NCBI RefSeq assembly: GCF_029846275.1
Contig: NZ_JARVWS010000002.1
Coordinates: 1,116,001-1,180,000, forward strand
Source of the DNA: Nocardioides sp. CER19
GTDB lineage: Bacteria; Actinomycetota; Actinomycetes; Propionibacteriales; Nocardioidaceae
DNA: 64,000 nt
Reading direction: 5' to 3'
Shown here one piece after another: positions 27,401 through 41,150 of this stretch. The notes under the pieces are model-generated. The model was not told the DNA's origin. It did not search any database and saw only the letters and a list, made by a program, of their open reading frames with translations. The translations under genes were made by a program, and so were the position numbers. Within the stretch, counting starts at the first letter, position 1, and every line of letters begins with the position of its first letter.

Positions 27401-30337
27401 ACCAACACCAGCAACTGGGGGCAACGCAGCGTCACCGACGGCACAGGTGCCTGGCTGATCGACACCACCCAGTACGACGCAGTCGGGAACGCGGTATGGC
27501 GGTTGAGCGCGGACAACCGCGCCCAGGCGATCACCACCACCCCTGACACCGACGCGTTCGCCGCCGCCGGTGCGACCGCGGCTCAACGTGCCGACATGCT
27601 CGCCGACACGGCCCTCTACGACGCCTTGGATCCTGGCAAGGTTACGGACACCTACGGCCCCACCCACCCCATCCAGCTCGCCAACGGCACCGCAGTGCAT
27701 GGTCGAGTCCACGTACACACCGAGTACGACCAGGGCGCACCCAACAACGGCCTCGACCCGAACGGGAATGCCTTCCGGCTCCCGACCACGGTCACGACGA
27801 CCGTGTACGACACCGCCACGGAGGCCGATATCGCGAACACCACCAGCGATAACACTGACGTCAGCATCCAGCGCTACGGCTATGACCCAGTCGGGTCGAT
27901 GAACGGCACCATCAGCGTTGGTGGTGCCGGGGGCAAGACTGTCGACTTCACCGGCTGGAACCTCCGGCGGGCCACCAGCAGCACCCTCCAGATGGGCGCC
28001 AGCCCCTCGAGCGAGGATCTGGTCACCACCACTGTTTACGACCCAGACGGCCGCGTGACCGAGGCGCGTCTGCCTGGCAACGCGACGGGTGATGCGGCAG
28101 GGACAAGTCCACGCACGACGACGACCATCTACTACACCGCGCCCGCGAGCGGCAGCAGCGGCGAGTGTGTTTCGGCCGTCTGGGCCGGCCTGGTTTGCAA
28201 GACCAGCCCCGGTGGGCAACCCACCGGTGACTTCGCCGACGCGCCTCTCCCGACCGTCCTCACCGTCTACGACAGTTACGGGAACCCTACGAAGACCACG
28301 GAGACCTATGCCAGCGCCGGCTCCACCGGCGCAGGCGGCTCAGGTGCGCCTACCCGAACTACGACCACCATCTACGACGACGCCGGCCGGATCGTCAAGA
28401 CCGCTATCGCCACGACTAACACACCCGGCAGCAAGCCGGTTCCCGATGTCACCTTCGGCTACAGCAGCACCACCGGCCGCCCGATCACCCAGACCACCGG
28501 CACCGGCAGCTCGGCCAAGACCATCACCACCAGCTACAACGGCGTGGGGCAGGTCAGTTCCTATACGGACGCCTCGCCCGGGACAACCAGCGAGCGGACT
28601 ACCTACACCGGCTACGACATCGTCGGGCGAGCCGTCTCGATCGTCGATGCCAAGGGCGCGACTACCTGGGACTTTGACAGCTCCGCAGAGCATCGGGGCA
28701 TGGTCAGCGTCGAGCGCCACGCCTCAACCCCAACGTCGGCGAGCATTCTCGGCTCCAGCGGGTCCACGGACAGCGACGGGAACCTCGACCTCAGCGGCAC
28801 AACCGCCACGTTCGGTTTCACAGCTGCCTACAACGCTGCGGGTGCCCAAGTTACCCAGGGCTACCCGAACGGACTGACCGCGACGACTACGTACGACAAC
28901 ACCGGCAACGCCACCACGCTGAAGTACACAAAGAGCTCAGACGGAGCGAGTGCGACGTGGATGGCATTCAGTCATACCGCCGGCACTGGCGGTCGCATCG
29001 TCGCCGAGTCTGCCACTCTGAGCGCGTCAGCCGCCTCGAACCAGACCTACGCCTACGACCCCGCCGGTCGGCTCACCAAGGTCCAGGACACCGTCAACCC
29101 CCCTATTAGCGGAACTGGCAGCACCACCTGCACCACGAGGATCTACGGGTACGACCAGCACTCCAACCGCACTAGCCTCAAGACCTACCCGGCGGCCACC
29201 GGGGGCGCCTGCTCGACGAGCACCAGCGCATCCGCTGTCACCTCCACCTACGACAGCGCCGACCGCATCGTGGCGTCCAGCAACGGTAGCGACGGTGCCT
29301 ACAGTTATGACCCCATGGGCCGGACCCTCACTCTGCCAGGCAGCGATGCGACTGCAAGTGGCTCCTCGGCCACCGCCACCGGGCAGGCCACTTTCGAATA
29401 TTTCGACAACGACCTCGCGGCCACTCAGAACCAAGGCAGCGGTACCAACGCTCTTCAGGTCGACTTCACACTCGACGTCCAACAGAACCGTTTCGCAGAA
29501 CAGACCACCGTCGTGGGCGCGAGTGGCTCGGCAGTAGCGACCACGGTGACCAACCATTTCGACGGCGATAGTGATGCGCCATCGTGGACCAGCACTACGC
29601 CGTCTAGCGCAGGTGCGTCAGTCTGGGAAGCATACATACTCGCTCCCAGGGGAGGGCTCGGCGCTGTCGTATCGAGTCTCGGTCAGGTCACGCTGCAACT
29701 GACGAATCTAGACGGTGATGTCGTTGCTGCGGTCCCGTTTGATGGGACAGTTGATGATTTGCTTGGCAGCTACGCAGAAAGCACAGAGTTCGGCGCTCCT
29801 CGCGACCTCGCAAAAGAGATGCAGCCGTATGGTTGGCTCGGTGCTAGCCAGCGGTCAAACAACAGCGTCGCTGGGCTCGCGCTCATGGGAGTGCGGCTCT
29901 ACAGTCCGGCGACTGGTCGATTCTTGTCGACGGACCCCGTCGTTGGCGCCAACGCCAATGCATACACCTACCCGCTAGATCCGATCAGCACTTCCGACGA
30001 ATCAGGAGAGGGACCGACTCGATCCGGCGACGATGACGTTTACTTCTCGAGATGGGAATTCGTGGACGATTTCATAACCGTCGGGGAGTGGAGGGGTCAT
30101 ATCGAAAAATACGGCCCGATTAAGCGCGGGAGCATGCATCGGTACATCATGCATGAATATCTGCACGCGCGCACCATATACCGCGTAAGGGACCACAAGA
30201 AGGTCGGATACGAATACAAGCAGGTTGTGAAGTACTTTGACCAGACATACTCGTGCCCCGGCTATTGGAGGTGCCGCACCTACAAGCCAATCCATCAATT
30301 CACGGGTAAGCCGCTATACTGGACGGTGTGGCTCTAA
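24422..30337 (+). CDS. Secreted YD-repeat/RHS polymorphic toxin 1
   Basis: This 1971-aa protein starts with a long basic signal/anchor region (hydrophobic core about 33-55). Three related surface modules of about 125 residues follow (about 60-186, 195-319, 330-446), each ending in a VDVQGYF-type strand. A linker and a long YD-repeat shell (YDSAGRL, YDSDGRL, YDPAGRL) lead to the RHS core motif GVRLYSPATGRFLSTDP (about 1820-1840). After the core a unique tip of about 115 residues begins. It carries HEYLH (1911-1915), the form of a zinc-metallopeptidase HExxH site. The tip DNA is visibly richer in A/T than the shell, as expected for an exchanged toxin cassette. GGAAGG precedes the ATG. The next gene is the immunity candidate. 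Confidence 0.9.
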   Translation: MRSLRLKKPVSPYPTSRITPRRGARHVRTFLAALMVTGVLQAVLVVAPGSSPLVSRADAVVTGNGGMFVPAVGRLVDSTNGVGGYTGPTTPYGWRTYYPMAMGKFGIPSSGVDAVQVTLIAVTPAAAGSVHVRPTGGANSWGALTYHTGVTGSVSNTAIVALGTNGGFDVETDTSINMIIDVQGYFTSGTTAAGGYVPSLAPARIMNTVTGVGSPKAVLTSTSVLTVNVGGYGGVPTNASAVVLNFEILNHAAGSGYINPYPADATAPTVSLNFAAGDGVNTSVSSTVDLSPSGQIKVATGLAAGSTIDLMVNVVGYYTALDPNSSSQGIAAFTPASARVLTNFTVNANSTSTVPIAGVQGVPTIGSGINAAVVNIQVRQTTSTGGGSLGVWGDDQTNPGTAVLNYQPGATRSNFATIPLGTGGGVVLYNYGPNPISVYIDIQGWYITTDAVVAGGQTATQKSVVLDASPVGIAAGRPWVTYRYRTQTSGPFIQVPPAHVVNSSGVHPSTWPVSATGTGTSATFTPYTWNLKATLGDLRAAPTSGQMVQVQACYGATATDTALRCGVLWAFTYAPAAFGYASATTTVGPGELSLLTGDYQISAVDAAAASSLGGLEVGRTLTTYKAPNSTMASTAGSGASPAAGIFGPGWSADLTGPSTGAATMTVTDNHAKGYFTFTDTDGASYVYQAGLATETVTPYTGVGDAAGDGVVVTWDSTQPKLVTMSEDDGTQTIFTLADSVSGQPARGTVSKVVEPGNNTTTSYSYNGAGQVKRILAPGPANVTCTDANADTTPGCRSLLFNYTSAGDRLDGIELSIPQSPTATNLITVAKYAYDSAGRLSQAWDPRDQSVSGEALKTTYSYLASGVNAGRLASIAPPGEEAWSLVYDSDGRLSKIQRNMPVGNPVSGVVSKTATTSIVYDLPLTGSGLPPMTMTNTKTWGQTRSVPAEGNGTAVFGADHVPSGDPATPVTIDAGGGEDWKYATLHYLDVNGRETNTSNWGQRSVTDGTGAWLIDTTQYDAVGNAVWRLSADNRAQAITTTPDTDAFAAAGATAAQRADMLADTALYDALDPGKVTDTYGPTHPIQLANGTAVHGRVHVHTEYDQGAPNNGLDPNGNAFRLPTTVTTTVYDTATEADIANTTSDNTDVSIQRYGYDPVGSMNGTISVGGAGGKTVDFTGWNLRRATSSTLQMGASPSSEDLVTTTVYDPDGRVTEARLPGNATGDAAGTSPRTTTTIYYTAPASGSSGECVSAVWAGLVCKTSPGGQPTGDFADAPLPTVLTVYDSYGNPTKTTETYASAGSTGAGGSGAPTRTTTTIYDDAGRIVKTAIATTNTPGSKPVPDVTFGYSSTTGRPITQTTGTGSSAKTITTSYNGVGQVSSYTDASPGTTSERTTYTGYDIVGRAVSIVDAKGATTWDFDSSAEHRGMVSVERHASTPTSASILGSSGSTDSDGNLDLSGTTATFGFTAAYNAAGAQVTQGYPNGLTATTTYDNTGNATTLKYTKSSDGASATWMAFSHTAGTGGRIVAESATLSASAASNQTYAYDPAGRLTKVQDTVNPPISGTGSTTCTTRIYGYDQHSNRTSLKTYPAATGGACSTSTSASAVTSTYDSADRIVASSNGSDGAYSYDPMGRTLTLPGSDATASGSSATATGQATFEYFDNDLAATQNQGSGTNALQVDFTLDVQQNRFAEQTTVVGASGSAVATTVTNHFDGDSDAPSWTSTTPSSAGASVWEAYILAPRGGLGAVVSSLGQVTLQLTNLDGDVVAAVPFDGTVDDLLGSYAESTEFGAPRDLAKEMQPYGWLGASQRSNNSVAGLALMGVRLYSPATGRFLSTDPVVGANANAYTYPLDPISTSDESGEGPTRSGDDDVYFSRWEFVDDFITVGEWRGHIEKYGPIKRGSMHRYIMHEYLHARTIYRVRDHKKVGYEYKQVVKYFDQTYSCPGYWRCRTYKPIHQFTGKPLYWTVWL

Positions 30338-30389
30338 GCCTGTCTTGCCGTGTGAATGAACACCGACCTGTCGGCCTAGGAGTTTGGTA

Positions 30390-30791
30390 ATGGATGAAGG
30401 GCAGGCTCACGACGATGGCGCTCGCAACGGTGACGCCACTAGTTCGACTGATTTAAGCTCGCTACGGGCCCGTTCGGAGCAGTCATTGGAAGCCGGTCTT
30501 GCAAGAGTTCATCAAGAGTCGATGGCGACGATGGCTCTCTATGAGGATGCACTCGCGGCCGCCACGACCGAGATTGCATCCCGGCGTCGAAGAATCAGCC
30601 ATGCTGAAGCGGTAGCGATCTACAAGCATGAGCACGAGGCGAGAGGACTCAAATATCGCCCAGAGTTAGCCGTCGTATCAGCAGAACTCGCCCGTCGCCC
30701 AGTCATGGCATACTTTTTCGGTCCCGCCCGGCGCGAATTACGCCGCATGTGGAGGACTGCGAAGGAGTCGGTGTCGCGAGTTAGCGATTAG
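30390..30791 (+). CDS. Candidate immunity protein for RHS toxin 1
   Basis: This 133-aa protein is predominantly helical and charged (SLRARSEQSLEAGLARVHQ, ASRRRRISHAEAVAIYKHEH), with no signal peptide or membrane segment. It starts 52 bp after the RHS stop codon with TAGGAGT as Shine-Dalgarno. Its base composition is more like the toxin tip than like the shell. No family is recognised. The immunity role is inferred only from position. Confidence 0.6.
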   Translation: MDEGQAHDDGARNGDATSSTDLSSLRARSEQSLEAGLARVHQESMATMALYEDALAAATTEIASRRRRISHAEAVAIYKHEHEARGLKYRPELAVVSAELARRPVMAYFFGPARRELRRMWRTAKESVSRVSD

Positions 30792-31098
30792 CTCGAGCGC
30801 CGGTTCGTAAAGGCTGGGCACGCAAGGCTCGAAGTGCAACGGAGGTCTTGTCGCTTCGCTATCAGTGCGAATCGGCTGTCTCAGCCCTCATTCCCTTGGG
30901 CGGAGTTGTGTACGCGCTGAGGCGGTACGACCGGCAGCCCCGGCAGCGGGCAGACCATGCCCTGCAGGAGAAGTCCGCACCCGAGCGCTAGTTCGCCGAC
31001 GCACGGTCATCGGCATGAGCGGTATGAGGCGACCTCCGGACCGAGCGGAGAACGGCAGATACATGCGTTCCTCAGCGGCGGCGGAGCGACGCAGGCCC
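30792..31098. other. Intergenic, no gene recognised
   Basis: No coding frame or RNA gene is recognised between the candidate immunity gene and the convergent membrane-protein remnant. Confidence 0.4.
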
Positions 31099-31437
31099 TC
31101 ACCTGCTGCAAGCTTCACCTTCGCGCGACCGCAACCGCTCGAGAAGCCCTCGAAGGCATGCAGGGAGCCATGCCAGTGGTGCGGCGGAGGCAGAATCATC
31201 GGAATGGATCAGTCCTGCCGCCGTAAGTTTGCGGATCACCACGACGAGCGCGGCGGAGCCGACCGCGGCCCATGTGTTCGCACTGGCGAGTCGAATGACA
31301 CCGGCAGCGGCGAGAAGGTCGAGCAGGACGGGCAGCGCCGTGCGGATCGAGCCGGTGGTGATCAAGACCAGAGCAGCCGTGCCGAGTGCCGCTGCGACCA
31401 GAAGCGTTGCGGCGGCTTCTAACATTCCAACCAACAT
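31099..31437 (-). CDS. Small membrane protein next to DUF1622 gene
   Basis: The 112-residue frame has two to three hydrophobic helices (EAAATLLVAAALGTAALVLI and NTWAAVGSAALVVVIRKLTA). It overlaps the end of the DUF1622 frame in another frame. The order DUF1622 then small membrane protein looks like an original two-gene operon. Whether it is still translated is unclear because its partner lacks a 5' end. Confidence 0.45.
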   Translation of the reverse strand: MLVGMLEAAATLLVAAALGTAALVLITTGSIRTALPVLLDLLAAAGVIRLASANTWAAVGSAALVVVIRKLTAAGLIHSDDSASAAPLAWLPACLRGLLERLRSREGEACSR

Positions 31438-31750
31438 GTCGGCGACCTGCGGGGCCTCGGGCGCCGATGGCACGCTTCTCGGCGAGTGTTCGCTGCTCTT
31501 CGCGGATCTCGCGTGCCAGGAAGAAGTTGAGTGCCGTTCGAATGGCCGCGACAGCGGCCAGTTTCCCGAGTTCCTCGAAGCTGGGTGCGATGGCGGTACG
31601 AAGCACGTCGCTGGCCAGCTGGAACTCCAGGCCGAGGGCGAGGAACCGTCCGAGTGTCAGGCGGACGGGGACGAAGGCGTCGGCATCTCGTTGTGGGAGG
31701 GCACGCGGGAAGCCGAGGATGGCGACGGCGGCACCGATGAAGATGACCGT
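31196..31750 (-). pseudogene. DUF1622 membrane protein, 5'-truncated
   Basis: The frame reads TVIFIGAAVAILGFPRAL, then LTLGRFLALGLEFQLASDVL, then AVAAIRTALNFFLAREIREE. These are the conserved helices of DUF1622 small membrane proteins. It has no start codon: the similarity begins abruptly at 31750, the same point where ndh begins on the other strand. Downstream of GARG the frame continues only as a shadow of the overlapping gene, so its own stop is also lost. Confidence 0.6.
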
Positions 31751-31752
31751 CG

Positions 31753-32716
31753 CGCCGCATCCGCGACACGCTGCTCAGCTCGCTCGACATCGCCGCAGAC
31801 CTCCCACCGGGACCGGATCGCGACCGGCTGCTGACGGTCACGTTCGTCGGCGGCGGCTTCGCGGGCGTCGAGGGCTTCGCGGAGTTGTTCAGTCTCGCCC
31901 GTGCCGTCGCCAGGAAGCGGTACGGCATCGACCCGGCCGAGCTGCGGTTCCACTTGGTGGAGGCCGCCGGTCGCATCCTGCCTGAGGTGAGCCGGTCGGT
32001 CAGCGGGTGGGTTGCGAAGCGGCTGACCCACAAGGGCGCGACGGTGCACCTGGGCACCACCGTGACGTCGGTGTGTGACGGTGTCGTCGAGCTGTCCACC
32101 GGCGAGCGGTTCGAGTCGGGGCTCATCGTGTGGACGGCCGGCATCGCCGCGAACCCGGTGATCGCCAAGAGGACGGACCTGCCCACGAACGAACGCGGTC
32201 TCATCGTCGTACGGCCTGACCTGCAGGTCGGCACCAGGGCCGCACCCCTGCCGGGGGCCTGGGCCGCTGGTGACGCGGCAGCCGTGCCCGATCTCGCGGT
32301 CGGTGGGTCGGCGTTGACGGTGCCCAACGCCCAGCACGCGGTGCGCCAGGGCAAGCGGCTGGCGAAGAACCTAGTGGCGGTGATCCGCGGCCGGTGTACA
32401 CAGCCCTACCGGCATGGCAGCCTCGGCGTGATCGCCACACTGGGTCTGGGCGACGGCGTCTTTGAGAGCGGCCCGATCGTGCTCAAGGGGTTTCCTGGCG
32501 TGGCTCGTGCACCGCGGCTACCACGTGCTGGCGATCCCGACCTGGGAGCGGAAGCTGCGGGTGCTGGCCGTGTGGGCGTTGGCCGTCTTCCTCGGCCGCG
32601 ACATCGTCTCGCTGCGCTCGGTCCAGCAGCCGGGCTACGGGTTCAGGCACGAGGGCCAGGTCTGGTACCCCGACACGCGCCGCCGTGAATCGGAAGACCT
32701 TGGATCGGCCAAGTGA
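31753..32716 (+). pseudogene. ndh: NADH dehydrogenase (type II) gene, truncated and frameshifted
   Basis: The frame enters in mid-protein with RRIRDTLLSSLD and the second nucleotide-binding motif TFVGGGFAGVEGFAEL, then IVWTAGIAANPV and PGAWAAGDAAAVPD, all typical of NDH-2. The first roughly 130 residues including the FAD-binding GxGxxG are missing. At about 32490 one extra T shifts the frame, and the expected FLAWLVHRGYHVLAIPTWER continues in the next frame to a stop at 32716. The gene cannot make a working enzyme. Confidence 0.85.
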
Positions 32717-32734
32717 ACGGCGGGGTTGGCGCGA

Positions 32735-33088
32735 TCACTCCCACGGAGCGACCGTGTCGACCCCATCGAGCTGCTCGTGCCAGCTGAGCACGTCCTCTCG
32801 GGTGAACGGCGGACCCGCCGGCGGCAGATCCGCCCTGTCCAGGCGCGGCTCGGCAAGCGCGACCGGTACAACACCGACAAGCAGGAGTTGGGCCAGCAGC
32901 GCGCTGTGGACCGTGCTGACGCTCGGTTGCCCGCAGGCGGGGCAGCGGTAGAGCAGCTCGGCCATCGGGCGCGGCTCGACGTCGACGCGAAGGACCGCGC
33001 GGTCCATGTAGACGGTGATCTCCCCGCCGCACCGCGGGCAGATCATCAAGATGTCCACCACGACCGGCTCCCTTCCATGCGATGTCAT
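32735..33088 (-). CDS. Zinc-ribbon protein, function unknown
   Basis: This 117-aa protein has two CxxC knuckles, ICPRCGG near residue 17 and RCPACGQPS about 30 residues later. They form a probable zinc ribbon. The remainder is a plain tail with no catalytic motif. The start at 33088 was chosen as the nearest ATG before the ribbon, and 33115 is also open. It is convergent with the broken ndh gene. Similar small proteins are common in actinomycetes without known roles. Confidence 0.5.
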   Translation of the reverse strand: MTSHGREPVVVDILMICPRCGGEITVYMDRAVLRVDVEPRPMAELLYRCPACGQPSVSTVHSALLAQLLLVGVVPVALAEPRLDRADLPPAGPPFTREDVLSWHEQLDGVDTVAPWE

Positions 33089-33450
33089 GAAGGTCCGACC
33101 GGGCGCCGACGTCAACCGTGACGACCTGGTCCGTGATCTGCATCGCGGCCACAGGTGAGACGAACCGACGCAAGCCAGGCGCGCGACCGCGTGGAACCTC
33201 GCGCCGAGGCGGTGCTAGGAACCTGGACCGCCCGGCGAAAAAGCACAGCCGTCGCGTTCGGACGTCGTCGAGGAGGACACGCGACGCCTCGTCAGGGATC
33301 GGCCCGGCGGGAATCTCCTCGCCGACTAGCCGGCACCCGCCGACCCGCGCAGCAACGCCTCTCGGCTCCACCCGGCCGAGGCATACCTAAACTCGGGCAT
33401 CACGCCACGGGAAGTCTGGGTTCGCGGGACAGCGGGACAGGTCCGTCTTT
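33089..33450. other. Intergenic, no gene recognised
   Basis: No convincing gene is present here. The last 35 bp before the thermonuclease gene, beyond this interval, form its promoter/leader. Confidence 0.4.
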
Positions 33451-33527
33451 ACTCTCGTGGCTCCGCCTCAACCTGGAGTCACCACATGCGACACGTCCTC
33501 GGGAGCCTGACCGCACTGCTCCTCGCC
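33451..33527 (+). repeat. Promoter/leader shared with RHS gene 3, copy 1
   Basis: This segment aligns with 45644-45733 across promoter, Shine-Dalgarno and first codons. It includes an identical TACTCTCGTGGCTCCG (33460-33475), CCTGGA(A)GTCACC, and codons for HVLGS.x.ALLLA. TACTCT fits an actinobacterial -10 element, placing a short leader with GGAGTC before the start. Confidence 0.6.
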
Positions 33528-34187
33528 CTGTCCGGCGCCACCGTGCTGACCGCCGCGAGCCCCGCGTCGGCCCACACCGACAAGGACTGCAGCGACTTCG
33601 CCACGCAGGCCGATGCGCAGAGCTACTTCATCTCCCTCGGCGGGCCGTCCTCGGATCCGGACCGGCTCGACGCCGACGGCGACGGCATCGCCTGCGACTC
33701 CAACCCGTGCCCCTGCTCGACCAACACCGGCGGTGGCGGTGGGACGGCCGGGACAGCCAGCCACAAGTCCAAGAAGACGACGCGACGCGACTACGCCCGC
33801 GTCCTGCGCGTCGTCGACGGCGACACCTATGACGTCCGCCTGCACGGCCACAAGGTCCGCATCCGCGTCCTCGGCATCGACACCCCCGAGGTCTACGGCG
33901 GCGTGCAGTGTGGTGGCCCGCAGGCATCGGCTCGCGCCAGGCACCTCCTGCCGCGCGGGACCAAGGTGCTGTTGACCTCCGACACCACCCAGCAGCTCAA
34001 GGACCGCTACGGCCGCTCCCTGCGTTATGTCTCCAAGAGCGGCAAGGACATCGGCAAGACCCTCGTCCGGGTTGGCTTGGCGAGGGTGTACGTCTACAAC
34101 CACAAGCCGTTCAAACGGACGCCTGCGTACAAGCACACCCAGGCAACCGCCAAGCGCGCACACCGCGGCATCTGGGGCTACTGCTAA
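33486..34187 (+). CDS. Secreted thermonuclease with excalibur domain
   Basis: This 233-aa protein has a signal peptide (about 1-29, ending ASA) and an excalibur calcium-binding domain (35-78, DADGDGIACD with flanking Cys). A low-complexity linker and a staphylococcal-nuclease domain (about 103-233) follow. Catalytic residues are visible: VDGDT, Arg127 and IDTPE with Glu135, and Arg177 in DRYGRSLRY. It should be an exported Ca-dependent DNase/RNase. Its first codons and promoter are shared with RHS gene 3. Confidence 0.92.
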   Translation: MRHVLGSLTALLLALSGATVLTAASPASAHTDKDCSDFATQADAQSYFISLGGPSSDPDRLDADGDGIACDSNPCPCSTNTGGGGGTAGTASHKSKKTTRRDYARVLRVVDGDTYDVRLHGHKVRIRVLGIDTPEVYGGVQCGGPQASARARHLLPRGTKVLLTSDTTQQLKDRYGRSLRYVSKSGKDIGKTLVRVGLARVYVYNHKPFKRTPAYKHTQATAKRAHRGIWGYC

Positions 34188-34236
34188 GACGGCACCGGGT
34201 CTGGTCGCCTCGAGCGAAAACCGGGACCATGACGCC

Positions 34237-34773
34237 ATGAGCGGCCGGCCACGCACACGGTTCGCGGTGCTGCGCGAGCAGCCGTGGCTCTCCCTCGACA
34301 CCGCCGCCGAGCTGACGGGGATACCTCGGGAGCGGATCGTCGAGGCCGCGCACGCCGGCGACATCATCCAGCGCACGGGTCTGCCGCGGTGGGCGCCGTC
34401 GCTGGACCGGGCCAGCGTCTTGGCCTGGAGCGAGCAGTGGCACAGGCAGCAGCAGGCATTTGAACGGCAGCGCCGCCTCGAGCTGAAGCGCCGGGACCGA
34501 GCCCGAGAAGAAGCGGCCGACCTGGCACGGCCACCCCAAGACGGGCACGTGTGGCTCGACGCCACGACGACGGCACTGGTGCTCGGCATTAGCAGGCCGC
34601 GCGTCGGACAACTCGCACGAGCGGGACGATTGCCGCATACCCGAGTCGGCCGCCGGCTCTGGTTCCGACGCGACTTACTTGAGCAGACAGCCGCGGCTCG
34701 ACGTTGGCGCACCGGCCGGACGGCGGCAAGTCGGTCAGAACCCAGCGCCGCCGGGCCGCACACGGCGCCTTGA
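34237..34773 (+). CDS. Helix-turn-helix DNA-binding protein (excisionase-like)
   Basis: This 178-aa protein has two MerR/excisionase-type helix-turn-helix segments. One is at about 15-45 (LSLDTAAELTGIPRERI). A clearer one is at about 105-150 (TTTALVLGISRPRVGQLARA, RVGRRLWFRRDLLE). A charged coiled-coil-like stretch separates them. It is probably a small DNA-binding regulator, and no target can be named. It starts 49 bp after the thermonuclease gene. Confidence 0.65.
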   Translation: MSGRPRTRFAVLREQPWLSLDTAAELTGIPRERIVEAAHAGDIIQRTGLPRWAPSLDRASVLAWSEQWHRQQQAFERQRRLELKRRDRAREEAADLARPPQDGHVWLDATTTALVLGISRPRVGQLARAGRLPHTRVGRRLWFRRDLLEQTAAARRWRTGRTAASRSEPSAAGPHTAP

Positions 34774-35145
34774 CTTGGCGCCTACGCACCGAGAATCTTT
34801 GGGCGGGCACGTCCCGCAGACGGGACAGGTTCGAAGGTAGTGCCGGGTGAGTTGCCCCTCCCGCATCAAGCGAGCGACTCGGCGACTCAACGACGCGATC
34901 TCCCAGACACATGCGGCGATGTGGCCGTCCCAAGGGTTCGTGCGATCGGCAACCGGCGACGCTCGCTACGTTGAGCATCTCACCGGGCTTTGTGTCCCTC
35001 CTGGGTCACGCGCGCTAGGCAGCCGGGTACGCGGATCCGCCGATGAGCACGCTCACGACAGCGTGCGCTGACCGCATCATCCCGTGACTGAAGACGTATC
35101 CTTGTCCCAGAGTTTGACGCTCGATGGCGTATAGCGCTGCGTTCT
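34774..35145. other. Intergenic, no gene recognised
   Basis: This is a convergent region between the HTH gene and the RHS 2 immunity candidate. No reading frame is convincing and no clear terminator hairpin was found. Confidence 0.4.
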
Positions 35146-35513
35146 TCATGACGCACTCCCGGGCCTGGGGCCGTCACGTCGCAAATCTCCTGCTGCATCA
35201 CGGGCGAGCGCGTCGGAAGCCGCAGCAGCCAAGGTGCGCACCCGATCCCACTCGGGCGATTGGAGGTCGGCAAAGGTCCAGCCGAGCTTGTCACTGGAGA
35301 GCAGCGACTGCAGGTCTTGGCACGTAGCGGCGGATTCCGGCGAGATCGCCTCGAGTTGGGAGGCGTGTGGTCGATAAATGTCGTCGAACTCGAGTGCGAG
35401 TTCGTCGGTCAGATCCGCAACGCCCAGGGCGCTGAGGTATTCGGTCTGCTCGGAAGCAGCCCAGGCGAGCCGGTCCAGGGCGTGAGCCAGTGCCTGAAGG
35501 GATGCCGAAGTCG

Positions 35514-35517
<4 letters not shown>
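35146..35517 (-). CDS. Candidate immunity protein for RHS toxin 2
   Basis: This 123-aa acidic, helical protein (LAHALDRLAWAASEQTEYLS, then ADLTDELALEFDDIYRPH) has no membrane segment. Its ATG overlaps the RHS stop codon as ATGA, and GGGAGGAA lies inside the end of the RHS gene, so the two are translationally coupled. That arrangement is classic for toxin-immunity pairs. The family is not recognised. Confidence 0.75.
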
Positions 35518-40535
<5,018 letters not shown>

Positions 40536-40750
40536 GACGGATCCAATCCCGAGAAGGGTCGCAGAGGGTCCCAGCGATCCGATACAAGAGCGTGGAAGTA
40601 AAGGCCGTCAACGCTTCCGGGCGAACGCAGGACCCAAGTCCCAGGCGGCTTCGAGTGGCGTGCGTGTCAGTCAGGACTTCCGCTCGGCAAACGACCTACC
40701 TCGTGTCGAGCCCGCAGCGGGCGGATAGCTGAACGCCGAGCCGACAGCGT

Positions 40751-40764
40751 CGAACTATAGTTCG
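40751..40764. promoter_or_regulatory. LexA-type SOS box
   Basis: CGAACTATAGTTCG is a perfect palindrome that fits the CGAACNNNNGTTCG operator of LexA in actinobacteria. It lies 44 bp upstream of the small gene at 40809 and 216 bp upstream of the divergent RHS 2 start. DNA-damage control of the small gene is the simplest reading. Confidence 0.6.
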
Positions 40765-40808
40765 GTTAGGGCGTGCCGCTGTGTGAGCACGGTCGGAGGG
40801 CAGAACAG

Positions 40809-41150
40809 ATGTCGCGGCACGGATTCAATCGCGACCGGGTCACCGTGGCGCGCCTCTGCGGAACGGCGACGCGGTATGCGCACGACGCCCAGAACCCGAC
40901 CATCTCTCTCGACGAGGAAGCGGCGATCGACGAACTCGTCGAGAACGCGACCGAGCGGCAGTCCGGCGCCGCTAGCAGGCTTCGGGTCGACTTGCTGAGC
41001 GAGGCCGCCGCGGGTCTAGCTGAGGCGCATCGCAGCAATCCGGTCACCTACTGGTCAGCAGCCGCGGCATCCGACCTTCTCATCGCCGCTGGCGCCGATC
41101 TCGGCACATCTGGGGCACGCTCTTTGGGCGGCGTGACTCGCCAGTCTTGA
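40809..41150 (+). CDS. Small protein behind a LexA-type box, function unknown
   Basis: This 113-aa hydrophilic, helical protein reads MSRHGFNRDRVTVARLCGTA and then SLDEEAAIDELVENATERQ, with no membrane segment or known motif. Start 40809 has CGGAGGG 9 bases upstream, and an upstream alternative at 40773 would overlap the promoter. With a perfect LexA-type palindrome upstream it may be an SOS-induced accessory protein. It is divergent from RHS toxin 2. Confidence 0.55.
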   Translation: MSRHGFNRDRVTVARLCGTATRYAHDAQNPTISLDEEAAIDELVENATERQSGAASRLRVDLLSEAAAGLAEAHRSNPVTYWSAAAASDLLIAAGADLGTSGARSLGGVTRQS

